Source: an uncultured Coriobacteriaceae bacterium
Lineage (GTDB): Bacteria; Actinomycetota; Coriobacteriia; Coriobacteriales; Eggerthellaceae
Reading direction: 5' to 3'
Assembly (NCBI GenBank): GCA_900550385.1
Contig: URRZ01000041.1
Location: 1-17,014 of the forward strand
Length of the DNA: 17,014 bases
This document shows, one piece after another, positions 1 through 6,265 of this stretch. The notes beneath the pieces are model-generated. The model ran no database searches and had not been told where the DNA came from. It saw only the letters and a program-made list of their open reading frames with translations. The translations under genes and the position numbers were made by a program. Position 1 is the stretch's first letter, and each line of letters begins with the position of its first letter.

Positions 1-75
1 CCCGCGGGGGCCCCCCCCACTTACAACACCCCGCCCCCCGCGGACTGGCAGCCAACGCCCCGCGGCCCGCGGGGC
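1..75. repeat. GC-rich inverted repeats at window start
   Basis: This stretch is almost entirely G and C and shows nested dyads. A perfect 7-bp stem lies at 57-63 and 69-75 (GCCCCGC / GCGGGGC) with a 5-base loop. A looser pair lies at 2-11 and 33-43 (CCGCGGGGGC against GCCCCCCGCGG). No T-run follows either, so neither is a textbook terminator. They could end transcription of a gene to the left of the window or be general intergenic structure. No coding signal was recognised here. Confidence 0.35.
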
Positions 76-102
76 GGGGGCACCGGGCCGCCGCTGCGGC
101 CG

Positions 103-194
103 CCTCTGGCACCCGATCTTCGCGCGATCCCGCAGGCTTGCGTACCCGTTGTACGCTTCGCCTCCGCGATCCCGCGAATCTCGGGCGCCAGAGC
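103..194. repeat. long imperfect hairpin upstream of uppS
   Basis: The arms 103-124 and 173-194 are reverse complements at about 18 of 22 positions. Inside them the decamer GCGATCCCGC occurs on both sides (124-133 and 166-175), giving two short paired blocks around an internal loop. The apex is a perfect 6-bp stem, GCGTAC (140-145) and GTACGC (151-156), around the loop CCGTT. All layers share the same centre near base 148, so this is one structure rather than chance dyads. It lies about 100 bases before uppS, so it could be a transcribed leader or attenuator, a small RNA, or a miniature repeat element. No homologous family is recognised. Confidence 0.5.
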
Positions 195-297
195 CGCCCT
201 CGCTGTCGTTACGAACGACCTGTGATTTTATGTTCTGCCTGCGGGGTGCGAGCGGTCGGCGCAACTTCTTTTCCATCCCCGTCCGATTGCGGGTGCT

Positions 298-1077
298 ATG
301 AACAAGCCTCTCGACTACATATTCCCCGATCCGCCTGCCGGGCTCGAACCGGCGCGCCTCGATCCCGATCGCGTGCCGCAGCATGTGGCGGTGATCATGG
401 ACGGCAACGGGCGCTGGGCGAAGAAGCGCGCGCTCAACCGCCTGAAGGGCCACAAGGCCGGCATCGAGGCGGTGCGCGAGACCATCCGCTGCGCGTCCGA
501 CGTGGGCGTGCGCTACCTGACCATCTACTCGTTCTCCACCGAGAACTGGAAGCGTCCGCAAGACGAGGTGGTCGGCCTGATGGACCTGTTCGCCAAGACG
601 ATGCTGGCGGAGGTTGACGGCCTCGACGAGGAGAACGTCCGCGTGCGCACGATCGGCGACCTGTCGCCGCTGCCCGCCGACACGCGCCAGGCGTTCGAGG
701 ACGCATGGGAGCAGACGCGCGGCAATACCGGCATGACGCTGGTGGTGGCCGTGAACTACGGCGCGCGCGAGGAGATCATGCGCGCCGCCAAGGCCTACGC
801 CGCCGAGGCGCTTGCCGTGGGAGCGGCGGGCGGCCAGCTGCCCGACCTCACCGAGGAGGCGTTCGAGCGCGGCCTCTACACCGCCGACATCCCCGATCCC
901 GACCTGGTGATACGCACCTCGGGCGAACTGCGCATCTCCAATTTCCTGCTGTGGCAGATCGCCTATTCCGAGTTCCACTGCACCGACGTGCTGTGGCCGG
1001 ACTTCAACCGCTACGACTTCCTGCGCGCCCTGCTGGACTTCCAGGGGCGCGACCGCCGTTTCGGGGCGGTGAAATAG
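298..1077 (+). CDS. uppS: isoprenyl transferase (undecaprenyl diphosphate synthase)
   Basis: A 259-residue cytoplasmic cis-prenyltransferase that condenses isopentenyl diphosphate units onto farnesyl diphosphate to make the C55 lipid carrier for cell-wall synthesis. The N-terminal block IMDGNGRWAKKR places the catalytic Asp at about residue 35. The middle carries YSFSTENWKRP and the C-terminal family signature IRTSGELRISNFLLWQ is intact. Length is normal for the family (about 240-260). The ATG at 298 has only a weak upstream ribosome site, but the next in-frame ATG (397) is the conserved Met of the active-site motif and would cut off a typical N-terminus, so 298 is preferred. It is the first gene of an operon, with cdsA starting 3 bases after its stop. 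Identity is firm; the exact product chain length is inferred. Confidence 0.95.
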   Translation: MNKPLDYIFPDPPAGLEPARLDPDRVPQHVAVIMDGNGRWAKKRALNRLKGHKAGIEAVRETIRCASDVGVRYLTIYSFSTENWKRPQDEVVGLMDLFAKTMLAEVDGLDEENVRVRTIGDLSPLPADTRQAFEDAWEQTRGNTGMTLVVAVNYGAREEIMRAAKAYAAEALAVGAAGGQLPDLTEEAFERGLYTADIPDPDLVIRTSGELRISNFLLWQIAYSEFHCTDVLWPDFNRYDFLRALLDFQGRDRRFGAVK

Positions 1078-1080
1078 CGC

Positions 1081-2046
1081 ATGGCGAAAAAGCGGGTCGA
1101 GGAGCCGGCGGTGCGTCACGCATGGGGCGAGGAGCCCCCTGAGCCCGACGCGGGTTCCGAGGAGCGCACCCGCAAGCAGAAGCTGAAGGATTTCGCCTAC
1201 GACAAGACCCCCGAGAAGCTGAAGCACCCCACCGACATCCAGGTGCGCTTCCGCACCGGGTTCGTCTACATCGCCGTGTCGGTGATCTGCATCATGGTCA
1301 GCGAATGGACCACGCTTCTGCTGCTGGTCCTGACGGCGGGCATCTCCGCCGGCGAGTTCTACTACATGCTGCGCTCCGACGCCAAGCTGCCCAACGAGAT
1401 GCTGGGCATCATCGGCGCTGTCCTCTATCCGATCAGCGTGTTCTTCCTGGGCATCGACGGTGCGCTGTACGTGAGCCTGGCGCTGCTTCTGGCGCTCATC
1501 ACCTGGTACGTGTTCTGGATGCGCGCGCGGGTGGCCGATGTGGGCGTGAGCTTCTTCGGCGCCGCCTACACGGGGATGCTGCTCTCGGGCATCGTGGTGA
1601 TTCGCGGGTCGCTGCCCGATCCGTGGGGCGGGCTTCTGGTGCTGGGCATCTTCCTGAGCGTGTGGGCCAACGACTCGTTCGCCTACCTGTTCGGCAGCAA
1701 GTTCGGCAAGCACAAGCTGGCGCCGCGCACCAGCCCCAAGAAGAGCTGGGAGGGCTTCATCGCGGGCCTGGTGGCGTCCATGCTGTTCTGGATCCTGATC
1801 TCGTTCATCCCGGGCGTGACGATGAGCATCCCGCTCGCCGCGCTGTTCGGCCTTCTGTGCGGCCTGGCGGGCGTTCTGGGCGATCTGGCGGAAAGCCGCA
1901 TCAAGCGCAACTCGGGCTTCAAGGATTCGGGCACCATCATGCCGGGCCACGGCGGGCTGCTCGATCGCTGCGATTCGCTGTTCACGGTCGCCATCGTCGC
2001 GGCCGTGCTGTTGGTCCTAGGAGGTTGCATCCCCTATGTCGGATAG
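1081..2046 (+). CDS. cdsA: phosphatidate cytidylyltransferase
   Basis: A 321-residue integral membrane enzyme making CDP-diacylglycerol from phosphatidate and CTP, the branch point for phospholipids. The first roughly 55 residues are charged and cytoplasmic, longer than in many homologues. About eight hydrophobic segments follow. The family signature lies at residues 272-298 and reads SRIKRNSGFKDSG, then PGHGGLLDRCD. It matches the known pattern except Met for the usual Leu/Ile/Phe and Cys for the residue before the final Asp, both mild changes. It starts 3 bases after uppS and its last 11 bases overlap the start of dxr, so the three genes are almost certainly co-transcribed. Confidence 0.95.
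   Translation: MAKKRVEEPAVRHAWGEEPPEPDAGSEERTRKQKLKDFAYDKTPEKLKHPTDIQVRFRTGFVYIAVSVICIMVSEWTTLLLLVLTAGISAGEFYYMLRSDAKLPNEMLGIIGAVLYPISVFFLGIDGALYVSLALLLALITWYVFWMRARVADVGVSFFGAAYTGMLLSGIVVIRGSLPDPWGGLLVLGIFLSVWANDSFAYLFGSKFGKHKLAPRTSPKKSWEGFIAGLVASMLFWILISFIPGVTMSIPLAALFGLLCGLAGVLGDLAESRIKRNSGFKDSGTIMPGHGGLLDRCDSLFTVAIVAAVLLVLGGCIPYVG
2019..2024 (+). promoter_or_regulatory. ribosome binding site for dxr inside cdsA
   Basis: A perfect AGGAGG lies within the last codons of cdsA, 11 bases ahead of the dxr ATG at 2036. It fixes the dxr start and shows that the 11-base overlap of the two genes is real. Confidence 0.7.
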
Positions 2047-3256
2047 GCGCCGCATCGCGGTTTTGGGATCCACGGGGTCCATCGGCACCCAGACGCTCGA
2101 CGTGGCGCGCCGGCATCCCGACAAGCTGCAGGTGGTGGCATTGGCGTGCGGGACGCGCGCCGACGAGCTGCTGGGGCAGGCGCGCGAGTTCGACGTCCGC
2201 TGCCTGGCGTTGGGCGATGAATCGCTGGCCGACCTGACCGTCTGCGACGATCTTCGCTGCCAGGCGGAAGGGGGGTCGTTCGCGCTCGGACCCCAGGCGG
2301 TGTCCGACCTGGCGCTGCTCCCCGAGGTCGACGTGGTGGTGAACGCGCTGGTGGGCGAGGCCGGGCTGCGGGCGAGCTACCAGACGCTCGCGGCGGGCAA
2401 GGTGCTGGCGCTCGCCAACAAGGAGTCGCTGGTGGTGGGCGGCGACCTCATCATGCCGTTGGCGGGGAAGGTGGACGCGCAGCGCCGGCAGCGCGGGGAG
2501 GCGCCCGAGCACGGCCCGGCGGGCGCGCTGATGCCCATCGACTCCGAGCACGGCGCCATATACCAATGCCTCATCGGCGAGAACCCGCGCGAGGTGTCGC
2601 GCCTTTGGGTCACCGCGTCGGGCGGCCCGTTCCGCGGACGCACGCGCGACCAGCTCGCGCGCGTCACCGCCGCCGACGCGCTGAAGCATCCCACGTGGAA
2701 CATGGGCGCGAAGATCACCATCGACTCGTCCACGCTCATGAACAAGGGCTTGGAGGTCATCGAGGCGCACCATCTGTTCACCATGCCCTACGACCGCATC
2801 AGCGTGGTGGTGCAGCCGCAAAGCGCCATCCACTCCATGGTCGAATTCTCGGACGGTAGCGTGAAGGCGCACCTGGGCACCACAGACATGCGCATCCCCA
2901 TCCAGTACGCGCTGAGCTATCCCGAACGCTGGGACGCCCCCGTGCAGCCGCTCGATTTCACGACGCTGGGCAGCCTCGAGTTCTCGGCGCCCGACACCGA
3001 CACGTTCCGCTGCCTTGCCTTGGCGCGTCATGCGGGCGAGGCGGGGGGCACGCTTCCCTGCGTCATGAACGCGGCGAACGAGGTCGCGGTGGCGGCGTTC
3101 CTCGCCGGGAAGATCGGCTATCTGGACATCGCGGCGTGCGTGGAGTCGGCGATGGAGGCCCACGAGCGCGAGGGCGTGCAGAAGGTCGAGTCGCTCGATC
3201 AGCTTGAGGCGCTCGACCGGTGGGCGCGCCGCGCCGCCATGGACTGGTCGAAGTAG
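2036..3256 (+). CDS. dxr: 1-deoxy-D-xylulose 5-phosphate reductoisomerase
   Basis: A 406-residue NADPH-dependent enzyme that converts DXP to methylerythritol 4-phosphate, the committed step of the MEP isoprenoid pathway. The N-terminal GSTGSIGTQTLDV is the NADPH-binding loop. ALANKESLVVGGD follows. Metal and substrate residues lie in IDSEHGAI (Asp169, Glu171) and NKGLEVIEAHH (Glu240). VTASGGPFRGR, HPTWNMGAKITIDSST and HLGTTDMRIPIQYAL are all intact. Compared with the family there is an extra charged stretch of about 15 residues (roughly 145-162, rich in Arg, Gln, Glu, Gly) between the MPLA motif and the metal site. It ends the operon; the convergent gene's stop lies 5 bases beyond. No rseP or ispG follows. 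Confidence 0.96.
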   Translation: MSDRRRIAVLGSTGSIGTQTLDVARRHPDKLQVVALACGTRADELLGQAREFDVRCLALGDESLADLTVCDDLRCQAEGGSFALGPQAVSDLALLPEVDVVVNALVGEAGLRASYQTLAAGKVLALANKESLVVGGDLIMPLAGKVDAQRRQRGEAPEHGPAGALMPIDSEHGAIYQCLIGENPREVSRLWVTASGGPFRGRTRDQLARVTAADALKHPTWNMGAKITIDSSTLMNKGLEVIEAHHLFTMPYDRISVVVQPQSAIHSMVEFSDGSVKAHLGTTDMRIPIQYALSYPERWDAPVQPLDFTTLGSLEFSAPDTDTFRCLALARHAGEAGGTLPCVMNAANEVAVAAFLAGKIGYLDIAACVESAMEAHEREGVQKVESLDQLEALDRWARRAAMDWSK

Positions 3257-3261
3257 CGCCT

Positions 3262-4149
3262 TCAGTCGCGCAGGACGTTGCGCGGGAAATCCCCGTCGTA
3301 AGGGAGCGCGCCTGCGAACCTCGTATCCGCATCGGTCGCCACCACCAGGTAGTTGTCCTCCTCGGAGTAATCGGCATCGGGGCAGGGGATCACCTGCACG
3401 TTGGGGAACGCCTCCGCAAGCGTGGCGACCGCGTCGCGCAGGAACGAGATGTCCGAGCCTCCGTTCCGGGAAACGACGTTGGCGGCGTACACGCCCCCCG
3501 GCTCGAGGACCCGCGCGACGGCGCGCGCAGCTTCCACGGTTGCGAGGCTTTTCGCCGGATCGTCGCCGCGGAAGGCGTCGTTCAGGACGGCGTCGTAGCG
3601 GTTCGGGCAGCGTTCCAGGTAGGAGCGTCCCTCCGAGGCGATGAGGCGGATTGTCCCGCGCCCGCCGCCACCCTCCCCGCAGCACGCGCTGCCGTCGCTT
3701 CGCGGCGCGTCCTCGCCGACGCCGCGCCCGCCATCCTCGGCAGGCTGCGCCCCTGCCGCGCCTTCCAGCTCGCTGGCGAAGAAGAAGCGCCGGGCGATGC
3801 CGATGATCCGGGGGTCTTCCTCCACGACGTCGACGCGGATGCCGGGCCGCGCGGCCGCCGCGTGCTTCGGCCACGCGCAGCCGCCCCCGCCGATCATGAG
3901 GGCGCGTCGGACGGGGCGCGCCCCTAGGAACACCTCATCGAACATCCGGTAGTACGAGAACACGGGCTCGAACCGGCGCTTTCCCAAGTAGGTGGCGCTT
4001 TGGTAGGCGCCCCCGACGTCGAGTACGCGGACGGCACCGCCGTGCGGCCCCTCGACGGTGAACACGGACGCCCATCCGCGCGAGGTCCTGACCAGGTGGT
4101 AGTCGTCGTTCCCGCAGCGCCTGAGGGAGCCGAGCAGTCCCTTGAGCAC
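3262..4149 (-). CDS. spermidine synthase-like SAM-fold protein
   Basis: A 295-residue protein with the Rossmann fold of the spermidine synthase/methyltransferase superfamily. The nucleotide-binding loop MIGGGGCAWPKH (about residues 84-95) is followed by a beta strand ending in VVEEDP, typical of SAM or decarboxylated-SAM binding. YDAVLNDAFRGDDPAKSL occupies the usual catalytic-loop position but lacks the Asp-Ser/Ser-Asp-Pro arrangement of true aminopropyltransferases, so polyamine synthesis is doubtful. A Gly/Ala/Asp-rich insertion with a Cys-Cys pair (about residues 125-165) interrupts the fold. The start is GTG, 7 bases after the stop of the upstream ribbon-helix-helix gene, implying translational coupling. 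Its stop faces that of dxr across 5 bases. The real substrate is unknown. Confidence 0.75.
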   Translation of the reverse strand: MLKGLLGSLRRCGNDDYHLVRTSRGWASVFTVEGPHGGAVRVLDVGGAYQSATYLGKRRFEPVFSYYRMFDEVFLGARPVRRALMIGGGGCAWPKHAAAARPGIRVDVVEEDPRIIGIARRFFFASELEGAAGAQPAEDGGRGVGEDAPRSDGSACCGEGGGGRGTIRLIASEGRSYLERCPNRYDAVLNDAFRGDDPAKSLATVEAARAVARVLEPGGVYAANVVSRNGGSDISFLRDAVATLAEAFPNVQVIPCPDADYSEEDNYLVVATDADTRFAGALPYDGDFPRNVLRD

Positions 4150-4156
4150 GGCGGTC

Positions 4157-4375
4157 CTAGCGCGCTTCGCCGCTATCGAGGCCCACCACGGAATGGTCGA
4201 TCCCCGCCCTGCGCGGGTTCGTGGTGATCTCGAAGGGGATGCGGCCTTCCCGCAGCGACTGCTTCACGAACACGTTGATCGCGGTGGTGAAGCTGAGGCC
4301 CAGATCGTCGAAGAGGCGATCGGCCTCCTCCTTGAGGCTCTCGTCTATGCGGATGGTCACGTTGATGTTCGCCAT
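4157..4375 (-). CDS. RelB/DinJ-family antitoxin-like protein
   Basis: A 72-residue ribbon-helix-helix protein. The start MANINVTIRIDESLKEEAD is the DNA-binding beta strand and first helix, and LFDDLGLSFTTAINVFVKQ plus REGRIPFEI match DinJ/RelB antitoxins closely. Such proteins dimerise, bind operators and neutralise a RelE/YafQ-type RNase through the C-terminal tail. Here the tail is short (after about residue 52: TNPRRAGIDHSVVGLDSGEAR), and no toxin gene lies on either side: the neighbours are a radical SAM gene 42 bases upstream and a spermidine-synthase-like gene 7 bases downstream. The start is well supported by GAGGAAGGG just upstream of the ATG. It may be an orphan antitoxin or a plain regulator of this operon. 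Confidence 0.8.
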   Translation of the reverse strand: MANINVTIRIDESLKEEADRLFDDLGLSFTTAINVFVKQSLREGRIPFEITTNPRRAGIDHSVVGLDSGEAR

Positions 4376-4417
4376 GGCTCACCCTTCCTCGCGTCCGGCC
4401 CGTCCCTTGCGTCGGCG

Positions 4418-5695
4418 CTATCGGCCCTCGATGGGCCCAAGCGCCACCTCGCGCAGGTAGTGCCCGTCTTCCTGGGATTCCAGCACGTTGACGGAGCATG
4501 CGGGCTCGACCCCGCTGCCCTTGAGCATGGGGAGGAAGCGCAGCGGGAACGCGAGCGATTCCTCCTCGTCGTCCTCGAGGAAGTCGGTGCAGCCCGCGGC
4601 GTCGAGCATCGCCCGGGCGAGTTCGCGATCGACGCCGTACACCTTCGCCGTCTTCAGGAAGAAGTCGCCCTCGTCGAAGCGGTAGCATGGATGCGCATGC
4701 GCGGCGCGCTCGTTCATCTGGCGCATCTCGCTGCGGTGCTTGTTGTCCAGCGAGCAGTAGTGCATGCCGAACGACAGGCCCTCGTCCAAGGCGAACAGCA
4801 TCAGCTTCAGCGCCAGCTCCTCGCTGCCGGCGATGGGCAGCCCGCCGGAGTACCCGTAGTCGTACATCACGTCGAACGGGGGGTTGCGCACCTCGAACCC
4901 GCGCCGTGCGAACTCGTCCCAATTGTGGAAGGGGAAGCAGAACTCCAGGAGGTTCATGCCCCGGATGCCCGCCTCGTCGAAGCGGCGCATCAGCTGCTTC
5001 ATCTCGTCTTCCGTGCCGGGGACTATGGGCATCTCCACCATGACGTCGGGGATGTAGCGCCCCGCCATCTCCATGTTGGCCAGCACGCGTTGCTGGAGCG
5101 GCTCGGGATCGTCGTTCTTCACGCTGAAGCGGATCTCGCGCAGGCCCGCATCGCGCAATCGCCGCGCGCCCTCCTCGGTGAGCAGGTCGCCCGAGGTGTA
5201 CATGCGCTTGTGCGTTTGGGGGAACAGCTCGCCGGCGCGCTCGAGGAAGCGGATGGTGTCGTCCAGGTTCAGCAGGGGTTCGCCGCCGGTGAGCCCTAGG
5301 CAGGCCAGCTCCTTGTAGGAATGCGAGGCGCGTTCGAGCCCCTGCTCCCACGGACAGCCCTCGCGGAAGAACTTCTCGTAGTCCGCTTGGTTGTGGTTGA
5401 AGCAGAAGTAGCAGTCGCGATGGCATTCGAACGTGGTGGAGAACGTCTCGCTGCCGCGGTTGCCCGTGCACTCGACGCACGCCTGCGACACCCAGCCGAT
5501 GCGGATGCTCGCACCGGCGTTGCGGAAGCGCGCGCCGCGTTGGCGCAGCTCGCCGCGCAAGGCGGTGCGGACGTCGGCCCCGGATCCCTGCGGGGCGAAC
5601 ACGATGCCCTTGCCCTCCAGCGTCTTGATGTAGGTGTCGCGGACGCCGTCGTAGTGGTCCAGCGCGGCTTGCAATGCGGTGTTCTCGGTCTTCAT
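4418..5695 (-). CDS. radical SAM protein of unknown function
   Basis: A 425-residue protein with the radical SAM cluster motif CX3CX2C at Cys91, Cys95 and Cys98 (CHRDCYFC) and the TGGEP SAM-binding motif at 136-140. This indicates a [4Fe-4S]-dependent enzyme making 5'-deoxyadenosyl radicals. A CX2C pair (Cys73, Cys76) just before the motif, and further cysteines downstream, might bind an extra metal, but no SPASM or B12-binding domain is recognised. Start choice: the ATG at 5695 follows GGATAGGG. A GTG at 5722 would add nine residues and is less likely. It heads a probable three-gene minus-strand operon with the antitoxin-like and spermidine-synthase-like genes. The substrate is unknown. Confidence 0.8.
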   Translation of the reverse strand: MKTENTALQAALDHYDGVRDTYIKTLEGKGIVFAPQGSGADVRTALRGELRQRGARFRNAGASIRIGWVSQACVECTGNRGSETFSTTFECHRDCYFCFNHNQADYEKFFREGCPWEQGLERASHSYKELACLGLTGGEPLLNLDDTIRFLERAGELFPQTHKRMYTSGDLLTEEGARRLRDAGLREIRFSVKNDDPEPLQQRVLANMEMAGRYIPDVMVEMPIVPGTEDEMKQLMRRFDEAGIRGMNLLEFCFPFHNWDEFARRGFEVRNPPFDVMYDYGYSGGLPIAGSEELALKLMLFALDEGLSFGMHYCSLDNKHRSEMRQMNERAAHAHPCYRFDEGDFFLKTAKVYGVDRELARAMLDAAGCTDFLEDDEEESLAFPLRFLPMLKGSGVEPACSVNVLESQEDGHYLREVALGPIEGR

Positions 5696-5774
5696 ATCCC
5701 TATCCAAACGAACGCTCGGCACGCTTGCGCGCCGACGGGCCTACGCGTGCGGCTCATGCGCACGCAACCTGTCC

Positions 5775-5805
5775 AGTATAGCGAATCGGGGGCGGATCGT
5801 GTCGT
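5775..5805 (-). promoter_or_regulatory. candidate promoter for the radical SAM operon
   Basis: On the minus strand, TATACT (5780-5775) is a near-perfect -10 box about 80 bases ahead of the radical SAM start. The only -35-like hexamer is ACGACA at 5805-5800 with a long 19-base spacer, so the -35 assignment is weak. Confidence 0.4.
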
Positions 5806-5841
5806 TCTGCGGCGCGCCCGCCGTTCATTTCGCTCCCGCAC

Positions 5842-5860
5842 GGGGCGAGGGGCCCCTCCC
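5842..5860 (-). terminator. GC hairpin after the YolD-like gene
   Basis: The palindrome GAGGGGCCCCTC at 5847-5858 extends to a longer stem with one bulge (GGGG at 5842-5845 with CCC at 5858-5860). It lies about 30 bases past the minus-strand stop at 5891, where a terminator for the polymerase operon is expected. There is no T-run, so it is only a candidate. Confidence 0.3.
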
Positions 5861-5890
5861 CATCGGGCGCGGCCGCCGGCATCCGGGGCA

Positions 5891-6265
5891 TCAGGGCCTG
5901 CCGTCCGGATCGATGCGCAGGATGTCGTCGAACGGGATGTCCGTCGTCACCACGCGCAGCGTGCGCAGCGGCTCGTCGATGCGCGTCACGGCGCCGCGGA
6001 TCGTCGCGTAGGCGTCGCGGTCGTAGTAGACGACGCTCGCCACGTCGCCTTTGCGCAGCGCGGCCAGCCGGGCGGAGAGCTCGAGCGCCTCCTCCTCGGT
6101 GAGCCGATGGCGGGGCTGCTCGACGCGCTCCTGCCGGCGGACCAGCTCGTAGTAGCCTTTGAGCGCGGCGAACGGCATGAACTGCCGCGCGCGGTCCGGG
6201 TGGGGGCGGGCCCGATGGCGCGGCTGCGGCCCGCGGCCAGCGCTGCCGTCCATGCCCTCATGCAC
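5891..6265 (-). CDS. YolD-like protein
   Basis: A 124-residue soluble protein. The stretch RQFMPFAALKGYYELVRRQE (about residues 27-46) and the later VYYDRDAY and TRIDEPLRTLRV follow the YolD-like family pattern, a small beta-rich family found beside UvrX/UmuC-type polymerases. The first roughly 26 residues are basic and unlike the family. The start is GTG at 6265, supported by GGAGG five bases upstream, so the gene overlaps the end of the polymerase gene by 8 bases and is translationally coupled to it. The family's molecular role is not established. The pairing implies a part in lesion bypass or its control. Confidence 0.75.
   Translation of the reverse strand: MHEGMDGSAGRGPQPRHRARPHPDRARQFMPFAALKGYYELVRRQERVEQPRHRLTEEEALELSARLAALRKGDVASVVYYDRDAYATIRGAVTRIDEPLRTLRVVTTDIPFDDILRIDPDGRP

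Noticed and set aside
1982..3874. Long minus-strand open frame of 630 codons across dxr
   Set aside because: It lies opposite dxr and the SAM-fold gene, is extremely rich in Arg, Ala and Gly, and has no recognisable motif. It is a by-product of high GC.
3262..4149. True spermidine synthase (speE)
   Set aside because: The catalytic loop lacks the expected Asp/Ser-Asp-Pro pattern, and no speD or other polyamine gene is nearby.
4142..5299. Plus-strand open frame of 385 codons opposite the radical SAM gene
   Set aside because: The composition (Val, His, Leu, Ala, Glu runs) is typical of an antisense frame, and the minus-strand gene here has intact catalytic motifs.
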